Source: Gelidibacter salicanalis
Lineage (GTDB): Bacteria > Bacteroidota > Bacteroidia > Flavobacteriales > Flavobacteriaceae
Length of the DNA: 64,000 nucleotides
Direction of reading: 5' to 3'
NCBI RefSeq assembly: GCF_007997285.1
Contig: NZ_VORX01000003.1
Coordinates: 372,001 to 436,000 of the forward strand
In this document: piece after piece, positions 45,092 to 54,976 of the stretch
Layout of the letters: the number at the start of each line of letters is the position of its first letter
Position numbering within the stretch: the stretch's first letter is position 1
The notes under the pieces: model-generated
Databases searched by the model: none
What the model was told of the DNA's origin: nothing
The model's input: only the letters and a program-made list of their open reading frames with translations
Translations under genes and position numbers: made by a program

Positions 45092-46672
45092 ATGAACCAA
45101 AAAATAGTTTCTTTAACCTTTGGTGCCTTATGTGTCTGTGGTCTTAGTTTTTCTCAAGTTAAAACTCCAAAAAAGAACACAACTCAAGCACCAGACAAAA
45201 CTGTTTCAGTTCAAGTCGATTCCATTCCCGATGGAAAAAATTTGGCAGTGAAGGAGATACAACCGGTCGCTGATTCTTTGAACGCAACAAAGATTGAAGA
45301 TTTAGAATTTGCGTCTGAAATTGATCAAAAATGGCTCGATGAGCTATATGGAAATTCATTGTTTGATAGTATCTATGAATCCGTTACCGATTTAAAATAT
45401 GATGCTGTTGATTACCCTGAGTTACCCACCGATACTCTAAAGGCCCGTCTTAAAATATTAAACGCAAAGACTCCTTTTAATATTGAGTATAACGAATCTT
45501 TAGAAAGTGTTATTAAATCTTATTTAAAACACCGTCGTCACTCCATGGAGCGATTGATGTCCTTAAGCGACTATTACTTTCCGTTATTTGAAAAGGAATT
45601 GGATAATTACAACATTCCTTTGGAAATTAAATATTTAGCCATTGTAGAATCCGCTTTAAAGCCTCGTGCCAAGTCACGTGTAGGCGCTACTGGCCTCTGG
45701 CAATTTATGTATGGTACCGGTAAGATGTACGGGTTGGATGTGAGCAGTTATGTGGATGAGCGTAGTGATCCTATCAAATCAACGGAGGCGGCCAGTAAAT
45801 ATTTGGCCAAGCTCTATGAGATTTTTGGGGATTGGGATTTGGCGCTAGCCGCCTATAATTCCGGGCCTGGTAATGTGAGCAAAGCTATCCGTCGGTCTGG
45901 TGGTTATGAAAACTATTGGAATATCAGACCGCATTTACCACGGGAAACAGCGGGCTATTTGCCAGCATTTTTAGCCACGATGTATATCTTTGAATATGCT
46001 GAGGAGCACGGGTTTAAAAAGCATAAGCCTAACTTTAGGTATATGGAAACGGATACTATCCACGTGAAACAAATGATCACTTTAGATCAGGTTTCTGAGC
46101 TGTTGGAGTTACCTATGGAAGAATTGCAATTTCTAAACCCCTCGTATAAGCTGGATGTCATCCCGTTTGTGGAAGGCGAAAATTATACGCTAAGACTACC
46201 AAAACATGCTGTGGGTCGATTTGTAAATAATGAAGCTAGCATCTACGAGTTTGTAACCAATGAGTTGAACAAACGTGAAAAACCGATTGCCCAAATTTTA
46301 GAATCAAACTCAAAATCGACCTACAAGGTGAGATCGGGAGACAATTTAGGTAAAATTGCCAGACAGTACGGCGTTCGCGTTTCGGATTTGAAGGCTTGGA
46401 ATGGTTTGCGGAGTAATAACCTTAAAATAGGGCAACGCCTTAACGTCTATAATACCAAATCATCTACTACTGTAGCTAAATCAGTTGCGAGCAATTCAAC
46501 TGCAAAAAGCAGTACTTCCAACGCGTCAAAAACCTATAAAGTGAGATCAGGAGATTCGCTTTGGAGCATTTCTAAAAAGTTTCCTGGGGTTTCCATCCAA
46601 AATATCAAAGAATGGAACGATATTAGTGGTATTAATTTAAAAGTAGGTACAACACTTAAGGTTTCGCGTTAA
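45092..46672 (+). CDS. LysM-containing lytic transglycosylase (MltD-like)
   Basis: A 526-residue exported murein hydrolase. A signal peptide (about 1-21) is followed by a disordered region, then the GH23-type domain with the catalytic glutamate in AIVESALKPRAKSRVGATGLWQFM (Glu186) and AAYNSGPGNV. Two LysM modules lie at the C-terminus, each beginning TYKVRSGD. It cleaves peptidoglycan glycan strands to leave 1,6-anhydro ends, in cell-wall turnover. A DUF4837 lipoprotein gene follows after 26 bp, so an operon is likely. Confidence 0.93.
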   Translation: MNQKIVSLTFGALCVCGLSFSQVKTPKKNTTQAPDKTVSVQVDSIPDGKNLAVKEIQPVADSLNATKIEDLEFASEIDQKWLDELYGNSLFDSIYESVTDLKYDAVDYPELPTDTLKARLKILNAKTPFNIEYNESLESVIKSYLKHRRHSMERLMSLSDYYFPLFEKELDNYNIPLEIKYLAIVESALKPRAKSRVGATGLWQFMYGTGKMYGLDVSSYVDERSDPIKSTEAASKYLAKLYEIFGDWDLALAAYNSGPGNVSKAIRRSGGYENYWNIRPHLPRETAGYLPAFLATMYIFEYAEEHGFKKHKPNFRYMETDTIHVKQMITLDQVSELLELPMEELQFLNPSYKLDVIPFVEGENYTLRLPKHAVGRFVNNEASIYEFVTNELNKREKPIAQILESNSKSTYKVRSGDNLGKIARQYGVRVSDLKAWNGLRSNNLKIGQRLNVYNTKSSTTVAKSVASNSTAKSSTSNASKTYKVRSGDSLWSISKKFPGVSIQNIKEWNDISGINLKVGTTLKVSR

Positions 46673-46698
46673 GTGTTTTCAATTTTAAAACCAAACCC

Positions 46699-47670
46699 AT
46701 GAAACTCATTTATGCTTTTGCCTTTTCCTTACTATTGTTCACCTCTTGTAACAATGGTAAAGACCAACGAATTATTTCAGGATCCAACGGAAATATCAAC
46801 AACCTTTTAGTGGTCGTTGATAATTTATCATGGGAAGATGGTGTTGGTGAGACGATTAGGGATGTGGTCGCAGCACCAGTGCAGGCCTTAAATCAAGAAG
46901 AACCCTTATTTTCTATAAATCAGATGCCACCCTTAGTGTTTGACGGTTTTGCTACAAAAAGTAGAATTATCCTTAAAATAGAAAAAGGCAACCCAGCAGG
47001 GATGGTCATAAAAAATGATGTGTACGCTAGACCGCAAACTGTAGCCGTGGTTTCAGGAAAAACAGATCAGGAAATAAAAGATCAGCTTGAGGAACATGGC
47101 GATGAAATTATTGCCGCTTTTAAAAAGGAAGAATTAAAGGAAAACCAACGCCGTATTAAAATCTCCTTAATGGATGATCAGCCCCTTCAGGATAAGTTGG
47201 GCATCAAACTGAACTTTCAGACAGCTTATAGAATTGCCAAGCAAGAAGACGATTTCTTTTGGATCAGAAAGGATATTCCTACCGGAACCATGGATTTTAT
47301 TATTTATGAAGTCCCTTTAAATACCATTAAAAAAGGCGATAGCGCAATTGTGGATATCGTAAGAATGAGAGACTCTATTGGTAAGGTTCATATTCCAGGC
47401 CCTGTAGAAGGATCGTATATGATTACTGAAGAGGCCTATACGCCATATTTAAAGGAGACTAAACTGGATGGGAAACCTGCCTATGAAACCAAAGGCATTT
47501 GGGACGTGAAAAACGCCTTTATGTCGGGACCATTTATCAACTATGCCATAGAAGATAGAGCTAATGACAGATACCTTGTCATTGAAGGCTATGTGTTTGC
47601 GCCGTCTGTAGAAAAGCGCAATAACATCTTTGAAATGGAAGCCATTATAAAATCCGTCAAAATTCTTTAA
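46699..47670 (+). CDS. DUF4837-family lipoprotein
   Basis: A 323-residue lipoprotein (signal with LLLFTSC, Cys17) of the Bacteroidota DUF4837 family, recognised by the early SGSNGNINNLLVVVDN and EDGVGETIRDVVAAPVQALNQEEPLF. Its role is unknown. It follows a lytic transglycosylase by 26 bp and is closed by a terminator, suggesting a cell-envelope function with that enzyme. Confidence 0.85.
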   Translation: MKLIYAFAFSLLLFTSCNNGKDQRIISGSNGNINNLLVVVDNLSWEDGVGETIRDVVAAPVQALNQEEPLFSINQMPPLVFDGFATKSRIILKIEKGNPAGMVIKNDVYARPQTVAVVSGKTDQEIKDQLEEHGDEIIAAFKKEELKENQRRIKISLMDDQPLQDKLGIKLNFQTAYRIAKQEDDFFWIRKDIPTGTMDFIIYEVPLNTIKKGDSAIVDIVRMRDSIGKVHIPGPVEGSYMITEEAYTPYLKETKLDGKPAYETKGIWDVKNAFMSGPFINYAIEDRANDRYLVIEGYVFAPSVEKRNNIFEMEAIIKSVKIL

Positions 47671-47675
47671 ACAAT

Positions 47676-47702
47676 AAGAGCCAACTGTTAAAGTTGGCTC
47701 TT
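47676..47702. terminator. Bidirectional terminator
   Basis: AAGAGCCAAC pairs perfectly with GTTGGCTCTT around a 7-nt loop. It is placed between the DUF4837 gene (+) and tatA (-). Confidence 0.85.
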
Positions 47703-47732
47703 GTTATTTTCTCTATAATTCAAAAAAGGTAA

Positions 47733-47927
47733 TTAGCGATTTTTATCGGCAGTCGTATTTGCCTCATCACCATCTTCCTTACTGGCATCTTTAAATTCTT
47801 TGATACCGCTTCCCAAACCTCTCATGAGTTCTGGAATTTTCTTTCCTCCAAACAATAATAATACTAGTACAACGACAATTACTATTTGCCATACTCCAAT
47901 TGCTAAAAAAATACTTGATGCTATCAT
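47733..47927 (-). CDS. tatA: Sec-independent translocase subunit TatA
   Basis: A 64-residue protein with an N-terminal membrane helix (about 5-25, ending [12 protein letters not shown]), the [23 protein letters not shown] hinge and amphipathic helix, and a short acidic tail. This is the TatA/E pattern. It forms the pore of the twin-arginine system for folded proteins. A -7 element TAAATTTG (minus strand) lies at 47946-47953, and tatC is not nearby. Confidence 0.92.
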   Translation of the reverse strand: MIASSIFLAIGVWQIVIVVVLVLLLFGGKKIPELMRGLGSGIKEFKDASKEDGDEANTTADKNR

Positions 47928-48026
47928 AACATTTAATTTGAATTACAAATTTAATAATTAAACTTCAATTTAAACGTTAAAAACAAACTTTAGATGAAAG
48001 ACCTAAAAGTTTGCCTTAATTTTATT

Positions 48027-48034
48027 TAATTTTG
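48027..48034 (+). promoter_or_regulatory. -7 element of the M23 peptidase gene (near-leaderless)
   Basis: TAATTTTG matches TAnnTTTG and ends 6 bp before ATG 48041, so the mRNA would begin at or next to the start codon. Confidence 0.45.
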
Positions 48035-48040
48035 TGGAGC

Positions 48041-48907
48041 ATGACACCTAGAAAAAAAGACAAGAAATTCGCGAGAAAATTGCTGCATAAGTACCGCTTG
48101 GTGGTGCTTAATGAAGATACGTTTGAAGAGCGATTCGCCATAAAATTAACCCGTTTAAACGTGTTTGTTATTGTGTCTTTGTCTATGATTCTTTTAGTTG
48201 CAGCTACCACCTTTTTAATTGCATTTACACCACTTAGGGAATTTATACCAGGCTATTCATCTGCCAAATTAAAAAAACAGGCCACTGAGCTCAGTTTTAA
48301 AACAGATTCCTTACAACAGATTATCGCTATCAATGATCAGTACTTTGGCTCAATTAAACGTGTGCTAACAGGCGATGTCAAAACACTTGATTTTAATAAG
48401 GACTCCATCTTAAATGCCGTTAACGAAGAAATTGGTCAAATCTCTGTAAAACCAACCAAGCAAGACTCCTTACTACGGGAAAAGGTTGATAAGGAAGACA
48501 AATACAACCTCTTTGAATCTGCCATCTATGCCTCCAATTTTGTATTGTTTCCCCCCGTTAATGGTAACATTTCAGAAGGGTATAACGTTAAGGAAAAACA
48601 TTATGCCGTAGATATCATTGTTGCTAAAAACACCCCTGTTAAAGCGACCGCTGACGGCACAGTAATTTTTGCGGAATGGACTTCAGAAACCGGCTATGTG
48701 GTGATTATAGAACACAGTTATGAGATGATTTCTGTTTATAAACACAATGCCTCATTAACCAAGGAACAAGGTGATATTGTTAAAGCCGGGGAAGTTATTG
48801 CGATGGCTGGCAACAGTGGCGAATTTACAACGGGCCCACATTTGCATTTTGAATTATGGAGTAAAGGTTACCCAATCAATCCAACCAATTTTATCGATTT
48901 TAAATAA
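48041..48907 (+). CDS. M23-family metallopeptidase
   Basis: A 288-residue cell-wall endopeptidase. One membrane helix (about 42-65) is followed by a coiled region and a LytM/M23 domain with HYAVDIIV and GPHLHFELW supplying zinc ligands (HxxxD-type and HxH motifs). The frame reaches a TTG at 48032, but ATG 48041 gives a basic, cytoplasmic N-terminus (TPRKKDKKFARKL) and fits the promoter. Its stop overlaps the next gene's start by one base (TAATG), so the GH3-like protein is translationally coupled. Confidence 0.9.
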   Translation: MTPRKKDKKFARKLLHKYRLVVLNEDTFEERFAIKLTRLNVFVIVSLSMILLVAATTFLIAFTPLREFIPGYSSAKLKKQATELSFKTDSLQQIIAINDQYFGSIKRVLTGDVKTLDFNKDSILNAVNEEIGQISVKPTKQDSLLREKVDKEDKYNLFESAIYASNFVLFPPVNGNISEGYNVKEKHYAVDIIVAKNTPVKATADGTVIFAEWTSETGYVVIIEHSYEMISVYKHNASLTKEQGDIVKAGEVIAMAGNSGEFTTGPHLHFELWSKGYPINPTNFIDFK

Positions 48908-50409
48908 TGTTTTCAATAAAATCAGCACTTGCAAAACCGTATGCCTACTTCATTAAAAAATCAGTTTTAAAATGGGCGAATAACCCTGTGGAAACCCAAA
49001 ATAAGGTGTTCGAAAGTCTGATGGCGAAAGCTAAACATACCCAATTTGGAAAAGATCATAATTTTGCCCATATAAAATCGCATGCCGATTTTGTTGCTCG
49101 GGTGCCCGTCCGTGATTATGAAGCTTTAAAACCATATGTTGAACGCGTTGTGGCGGGCGAACCAGATATTTTATGGAAAGGCAAGCCACTGTATTTCGCT
49201 AAAACATCTGGCACCACTTCAGGGGCCAAATATATCCCAATTACTAAAGAAAGTATGCCTACACACATTGAGGCGGCTAGAAATGCCATCCTCATGTATA
49301 TCGCCGAAACTGGCAATGCCGATTTTGTGGATGGTAAGATGATTTTCCTTCAGGGCAGTCCTATTTTAAAGGAACAAAATGGGATTCAGTTGGGACGCTT
49401 GTCGGGTATTGTGGCGCATTTTGTGCCTAGCTATCTTCAGAAAAACAGAATGCCATCGTGGGAAACCAATTGTATTGAAGATTGGGAAACCAAGGTATCA
49501 GCCATTGTCGACGAAACCTTGCCTGAAAATATGACCGTCATTTCTGGAATTCCGTCTTGGGTACAGATGTATTTTGAAAAAATCAATCAGAAAACGGGTA
49601 AAAAAGTGGGGGAGGTCTTTAAAAATTTCAACCTCTTTATTTTTGGAGGCGTTAATTATGAACCGTATCGAGCCAAATTTGAAAGCCTGATTGGCAGAAA
49701 AGTGGATAGTATTGAACTGTATCCTGCTAGCGAAGGCTTTTTTGCCTATCAAGATCAACAAAACATTAAAGGTATGCTCCTTCAGTTAAATTCAGGCATG
49801 TTCTACGAATTTATAAAAGCAGACGACTTTTTTAGTGAACTTCCCAAACGAATCACAATTAAAGATGTGGCATTGCACACCAATTACGTGATGATTGTAT
49901 CCTCTACAGCGGGACTGTGGGCCTATAATATTGGAGACACGATTGAATTTACCTCTTTGGCGCCTTATCGCGTTGTTGTTTCGGGGCGCATCAAACATTT
50001 CATTTCTGCTTTTGGCGAACACGTGATTGGCAAAGAAGTGGAACAGGCTTTAAAGGAAGCCGTTGAGGGCACTACCGTTCAGATTTCAGAATTTACAGTG
50101 GCCCCCCAAATCAATCCAACGGAAGGTTTACCGTATCACGAATGGTTTATAGAATTTGAAAACGCGCCTCAAGATGTGCAACATTTGGCGAATACAATTG
50201 AAAAATCTTTAAAGAACCAAAATAGTTATTATCTGGATTTAATTGTGGGCAAAGTCCTTCAACCCTTAAAGATTACGATAGTTAAGAAAAACGGTTTTCA
50301 GGATTATATGAAATCTATCGGGAAGTTGGGAGGCCAGAATAAGATCCCCCGGTTGGCCAATGATCGTAAGATTGCAGAGGTTTTGATCGAAAAAAATTTA
50401 ACTAATTAA
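48907..50409 (+). CDS. GH3-family acyl-adenylating enzyme
   Basis: A 500-residue protein of the GH3 family, whose plant members conjugate auxin and jasmonate to amino acids and whose bacterial members are common in Bacteroidota without known substrates. The AMP-binding motif FAKTSGTTSGAKYIPITKES is at about residues 98-117, and ELYPASEGF and YNIGDTIEFTS correspond to later nucleotide motifs. It is coupled to the M23 peptidase gene by an overlapping TAATG. Confidence 0.9.
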   Translation: MFSIKSALAKPYAYFIKKSVLKWANNPVETQNKVFESLMAKAKHTQFGKDHNFAHIKSHADFVARVPVRDYEALKPYVERVVAGEPDILWKGKPLYFAKTSGTTSGAKYIPITKESMPTHIEAARNAILMYIAETGNADFVDGKMIFLQGSPILKEQNGIQLGRLSGIVAHFVPSYLQKNRMPSWETNCIEDWETKVSAIVDETLPENMTVISGIPSWVQMYFEKINQKTGKKVGEVFKNFNLFIFGGVNYEPYRAKFESLIGRKVDSIELYPASEGFFAYQDQQNIKGMLLQLNSGMFYEFIKADDFFSELPKRITIKDVALHTNYVMIVSSTAGLWAYNIGDTIEFTSLAPYRVVVSGRIKHFISAFGEHVIGKEVEQALKEAVEGTTVQISEFTVAPQINPTEGLPYHEWFIEFENAPQDVQHLANTIEKSLKNQNSYYLDLIVGKVLQPLKITIVKKNGFQDYMKSIGKLGGQNKIPRLANDRKIAEVLIEKNLTN

Positions 50410-50437
50410 TCCTATCTTTACAGGCTAAAGACGAATT

Positions 50438-52126
50438 ATGAATACCAAAAAAATACACGCCAGAACTCGGGCTCAAGAGAGTTCAAATGCTATTGAACGA
50501 ATGTATATTACGATGCGGCATTTGTTTAATCGTGGATTTTACAAGCCTATGGGGATTTCTGGTGAGACACTTCGGGAATCGTTATTGCTGTTACGACCTG
50601 AAATTTACGGTTCTATTGGTGAGGAAAAGGCAGAATTGGAAGGCTTATTATATGTTGTAGATCGTTTGCCTTATGGTATTGAAGAGTGTACGTTTATCAA
50701 TCTTACCAGCGATGAAGGCTATACAAATTCTCATTTTAAAGCGATTATTCCGCCAAAAAGAAGACGAAATTGTTTCCGGATTGATGACGAGCAAATGAAC
50801 ATCGAGATTACGCGTGGACGTTCTGAAATTTATGATATTCTGACCCACCTGACCTTTATGTTTGTGGAGTCGCATAAAATCAGCAAACGCGTACTTGTAG
50901 ATGAGCAAGGCACCACCACTAGAGATTGGATTAAATTAGAGAGGGCAGTCTTGTCCAACGAAGAATTGACTCAGGAGGCACGGGAGATTGCCATCACACA
51001 TACCGCAAATATTCTAGGACGTACTTTTAATGAACTGACTCAAATGTACAGTGCTTTTGCACTGCCTAATCAACCAGAGCGCCTGTTACATTTAGTGTAT
51101 TGGCTGGGGAAACTTGCCATTGAAGAGGTGGTTAACAATAACAGACGTACAGTAACCTTCAGCCCTGTGCTTAGAGAGCGTTTAGGGCACCATATACACG
51201 GCGAAATTTGGGCGAACACCATAAAGGATGCCTTAATTAAAAATGGACTCATTGAGCGCCCTATTCATGTGATCAGCGCCAACATGCACAGTGTTATGAA
51301 TTCATTATTTGCGCCACAGGCTTTAAAATCATTGGCTTCTAAGAAAAATATGTTTGAAGTTTATGAAGCGCTGAGCCAGAAAGAAAATCAGGAGTTGCGC
51401 AATAAAGTGACCAAGGAAGCTTTGCAGCGCGGAATGATTTATATTCCTGATACTTCAGGAACCAACATTGATGTGCAAATTTTTGACACCGCACAAATCG
51501 ATTTTTCCAAAACTGATTTGGAAGAGGTTAAAAAGCTTGACGATTCGGAAAAACCGGTCATTTTTGTGATGGATTATGCCTTTGGAGAACAAGCCTACGA
51601 AACCATTGACGAATTGTTAAAACCTCTCAAGATTGATGGCAAGCAAATCCTTCTTAACGTAGATTCTATTTCCATCATGGGTAAGGCCGGGATTTTAGAA
51701 GGGGGGAAGGGCGATATTATGATTCCTTCAGCGCATATCTTTGAAGGGACGGCAGATAATTATCCGTTAGAAAATGAGTTATCAAAATCAGACTTTGATG
51801 GTCATGGAATTGCCGTTTACGAAGGATCAATGATTACCGTTTTAGGAACCTCACTTCAAAACAAGGAGATTTTAAAATTCTTCTTCAATTCTACCTGGAA
51901 TGTGATTGGATTGGAGATGGAAGGCGCACACTATCAAAAGGCAATTCAGGCGGCATCAAAAGTTAGAGGGAGCATCAACCCTAATGTAAAAGTGAGATAT
52001 GCGTATTACGCGAGTGACAACCCATTAGAAACAGGAAGCACCTTGGCTTCAGGCGGATTGGGAACATCCGGCGTGAAACCAACCTATCTTATTACGAGAA
52101 AGATTTTACAGCAAATATTTAGTTAA
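50438..52126 (+). CDS. DUF6909-family protein with nucleoside-phosphorylase-like C-terminal part
   Basis: A 562-residue soluble protein that fits the Bacteroidota DUF6909 family, function unknown. The N-terminal half is helical (RTRAQESSNAIERMYITMRH and later). The C-terminal part (about 360-560) contains MIPSAHIFEGTADNYP, LGTSLQNKEILKFF and GLEMEGAHYQKAI. The last recalls the MEG/MES motif that binds ribose in nucleoside phosphorylases and nucleosidases. That similarity is from reading motifs only. It follows the GH3-like gene by 28 bp on the same strand. Confidence 0.7.
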   Translation: MNTKKIHARTRAQESSNAIERMYITMRHLFNRGFYKPMGISGETLRESLLLLRPEIYGSIGEEKAELEGLLYVVDRLPYGIEECTFINLTSDEGYTNSHFKAIIPPKRRRNCFRIDDEQMNIEITRGRSEIYDILTHLTFMFVESHKISKRVLVDEQGTTTRDWIKLERAVLSNEELTQEAREIAITHTANILGRTFNELTQMYSAFALPNQPERLLHLVYWLGKLAIEEVVNNNRRTVTFSPVLRERLGHHIHGEIWANTIKDALIKNGLIERPIHVISANMHSVMNSLFAPQALKSLASKKNMFEVYEALSQKENQELRNKVTKEALQRGMIYIPDTSGTNIDVQIFDTAQIDFSKTDLEEVKKLDDSEKPVIFVMDYAFGEQAYETIDELLKPLKIDGKQILLNVDSISIMGKAGILEGGKGDIMIPSAHIFEGTADNYPLENELSKSDFDGHGIAVYEGSMITVLGTSLQNKEILKFFFNSTWNVIGLEMEGAHYQKAIQAASKVRGSINPNVKVRYAYYASDNPLETGSTLASGGLGTSGVKPTYLITRKILQQIFS

Positions 52127-52137
52127 CAATAGCATTT

Positions 52138-53190
52138 ATGAATAAAAATTTGCCCCAACAACAACCCTCTGAGGAAGTCGATTTAGGACATTTATTTAAA
52201 CTGATTGGTAAAGTCTTTGATCGTTTCTTCCGATTTATAGGCCGTATTTTTACAGGCATATTTGGGGTTATCCTCTTATTTCTATTTTTTATCCAAAAGC
52301 ATTTTTTAAAATTTGTTATTGTTGTTGTAACGGGCGTCATTATAGGAGCTATTATAGATATAAAGAAAGAACCTGAGTATATTTCTACTATGGTCATTGA
52401 ACCTAACTTTAATAGCGTTCAACAACTTTACAATAACATTGCTTTTTACAATGATCTTGCAAAAGCAAAAGATTTTTCATCGCTTTCTGATGCCTTAAAT
52501 ATCACTGATGAAGAGGCCTTGTCTATTAAAAAATTTGATGTGGAATCCTACTCTGATGAAAATCAAAAAATTCTATTGTTTGATCAATTTGTACGCAGTT
52601 TAGATACTACAACTCAAAAGGCGATAGATATGAAGGCTTATCTCGAAAACTTCAATTCACTCGATGCGCGTTTTCATACCATATCAGTTATTGCAAGTGA
52701 TAATACGGTGGCTAAAAAAATTCAACCCGCCATTATCTCCTCCATATCAAATAATAGCTATTTTAATTTAAGAAAAGATATTAGTGACAGCAATATTAAA
52801 TTGCAGGATAGTCTTTATAAAAAGCAAATTGCGGAGATAGATTCCTTACAATTATTATACAAACGTGTAATGCTTAAGGAGGCTGAGCGCGCTGTACAAG
52901 GGACAAATATTAGCTTAGGAGAACAGGGGACACAGAATAATAAAGAACTTTCATTGATCAATAAAATGGAAGAATTGAAACTAGGATTGGTAGAACTCAA
53001 TGAAGAACGCGGAAACAAATCGAGCATTTTAAATGTAATTTCTGATTTCCCTAGAAAAGGAGTTCGTGAAAAGGGACTTTTAAAAAGCTATAAATTTTTG
53101 GTGCCCAGTTTGTTTCTTATTTTGGCAGTGCTTGTATTACTTATGTTATCCTTAAATAGATATCTTAAATACCATTCCAAAAGACCTTAA
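52138..53190 (+). CDS. Wzz-like chain-length/co-polymerase protein
   Basis: A 350-residue inner-membrane protein. A hydrophobic region with two helices (about 35-75) and a terminal helix (about 318-338) enclose a periplasmic part with coiled-coil character (about 215-300, with LQDSLYKKQIAEIDSLQLLYKR). This resembles Wzz/GumC-type proteins that set polysaccharide length in the locus. The N-terminal part before the first helix is proline-glutamine rich. Lacking the usual proline-rich Wzz motif, it is assigned by architecture and position. It follows DUF6909 by 11 bp. Confidence 0.55.
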   Translation: MNKNLPQQQPSEEVDLGHLFKLIGKVFDRFFRFIGRIFTGIFGVILLFLFFIQKHFLKFVIVVVTGVIIGAIIDIKKEPEYISTMVIEPNFNSVQQLYNNIAFYNDLAKAKDFSSLSDALNITDEEALSIKKFDVESYSDENQKILLFDQFVRSLDTTTQKAIDMKAYLENFNSLDARFHTISVIASDNTVAKKIQPAIISSISNNSYFNLRKDISDSNIKLQDSLYKKQIAEIDSLQLLYKRVMLKEAERAVQGTNISLGEQGTQNNKELSLINKMEELKLGLVELNEERGNKSSILNVISDFPRKGVREKGLLKSYKFLVPSLFLILAVLVLLMLSLNRYLKYHSKRP

Positions 53191-53624
53191 TTTATTAAGA
53201 AAGTCGCAGGAAATAAGTCGCAATTTATAAGGATTTGGCTTTTTGGAACGGGGCATGGGTATAGCAATGTCAAACTTAGAATTGAATTGGGATAAGACGT
53301 TTTATTATGGCGTGTAGATATAAAGTTCTATATACTTTCCCACTAAAGTTTCTTTAATGCATAATTGATAATAAGAGGAATAAACCAAAAATTAAGGACT
53401 TACATACTATGCTGATTCTTCCTTCCACTATACTCCATCTACAAAATAGTTTTGTTTACCTGGTCCATTTAAGCAAAAAATAGGAAGCTTTGCAACAGCA
53501 GAAATTTATTTTTTTAAGGAATTAATATTAAATGGCATAATATCCACAATACATTGATTGGAAGCATAAGATTATATATGAAGCGTTTATAAAACCTAGC
53601 ATTGAATGATTAATAGAAAAGCTG
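53191..53624. other. Gene-free stretch before the flippase remnant
   Basis: No coding frame is supported. The sequence is AT-rich with no clear hairpin, and it separates the Wzz-like gene from the rest of the polysaccharide locus. Confidence 0.5.
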
Positions 53625-54976
53625 TTGAAAGAAAGTATACTTAAAATATTAAATAGACTTGGTGTTAAAAGCGCCCGTACAAAAACCATAGTTGAAAATG
53701 TTTCAATTTCGTTTTTCTACAAAGGCGGTAGTATTCTTGCTAATTTATTATTAGTGCCACTCACCATCAATTATTTAGATACTACAAATTATGGAATCTG
53801 GCTCATAATTACCTCGTTTATCTCATGGTTTACCTTTTTTGATATTGGATTGGGCCATGGGTTGAGAAATAAATTTACAGAAGCTAAGGCAAATCATAAT
53901 ATGCAATTGGCCAAGGCCTATATAAGTACTACATACTTTTCCATTACCATTATTAGCGCTTTTCTATTTATAGTATTTTATATTACGAACCACTTTATAG
54001 ATTGGTCAAAAGTTTTCAATACAGATCCGGGTTTAGCATCTAATTTATCTGTAATAATGCTGATTGTGTTTGGATGTTTTTCAATTCAATTTGTGGTAAA
54101 GCTGATAACTACAATTTATATAGCGGATCAACGACCGGCTATGCAGGGACTCATTGACCTGTTGACGCAAGTTTTATTGGTAACTTCTGTTTTTGTCTTG
54201 ACTACATTTTTAGTTCATCGCTGCTGATATTTTCAACGGTGTTCTCAATTATTCCTTTGTTATTGCTTGTGGTATTTAACCTCTACGCTTTCAACACCAT
54301 ATATAAGGATTTAAAGCCCAATTTTAGACTCTTTAAATTAACTTACGTCAAAGACATCATGGGCTTGGGCATGAAGTTTTTTGTCATTCAAATTGCCGCC
54401 ATCGTATTATATACCACGGATAATTTAATCATCACCCAATTGTTTACACCGGCAGATATCATCCCCTATAATGTGGCTTTTAAATACTTTAGTATCGTTA
54501 CCATGGGGTTTTCTATCATCGTGACGCCCTTTTGGTCTGCAATTACTGATGCATACGCCAAAAATGATATTCTATGGATCAGAAATTCGATGTCCAATCT
54601 CATTAAAATATCCTTCCTATTTTCAATTGTAGCAGTTATTATGGTGTTTTTAGCGCAATGGATATATGTGTTATGGGTAGGGGAGGAAATTATAATCTCA
54701 CAACGCCTTTCTATATTTATGGCGATATTTGTAGTGACGACTTTATTAACTCAACCTTTTGTGTTTTTTATAAACGGAACGGGTAAAGTTAACATCCAAC
54801 TAGTTTTAGGTTTATTTACGGCAATTATCAATATTCCGCTTTCAATATATTTTGCCAGAAACCTAAATTTAGGTGTTTCAGGAGTCATTTTGGCCACTAT
54901 TGTTGCAAATGTTATGGCATTGGTTGTGTACCCAATTTATTATAAAAAAACAATCAGAAAACTAGGCTTTGAGTAA
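53625..54976 (+). pseudogene. Wzx-type polysaccharide flippase, frameshifted
   Basis: Two frames together encode a flippase of about 450 residues. The first (53625-54227, TTG start) covers the N-terminal membrane helices with NYGIWLIITSFISWFTFFDIGLGHGLRNKF and then ends in FLVHRC. The second (from before 54239 to 54976) continues with SSSLLIFSTVFSIIPLLLL and the C-terminal helices. The switch sits at a T5 run (54207-54211); one extra T would restore a single reading frame. It may be a true decay, a phase-variable tract or a sequencing error. The function would be to flip lipid-linked repeat units across the inner membrane. Confidence 0.75.

Noticed and set aside
46058-46076. CCACGTGAAACA resembling half of a parS site
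   Set aside because: It lies inside the lytic transglycosylase coding frame and the left half (CTAT) does not match; similar half matches such as one in gltX near 33529 fail for the same reason.
53191-53624. Possible gene remnant before the flippase
   Set aside because: No frame longer than about 20 codons has protein-like content, and no motif could be recognised.
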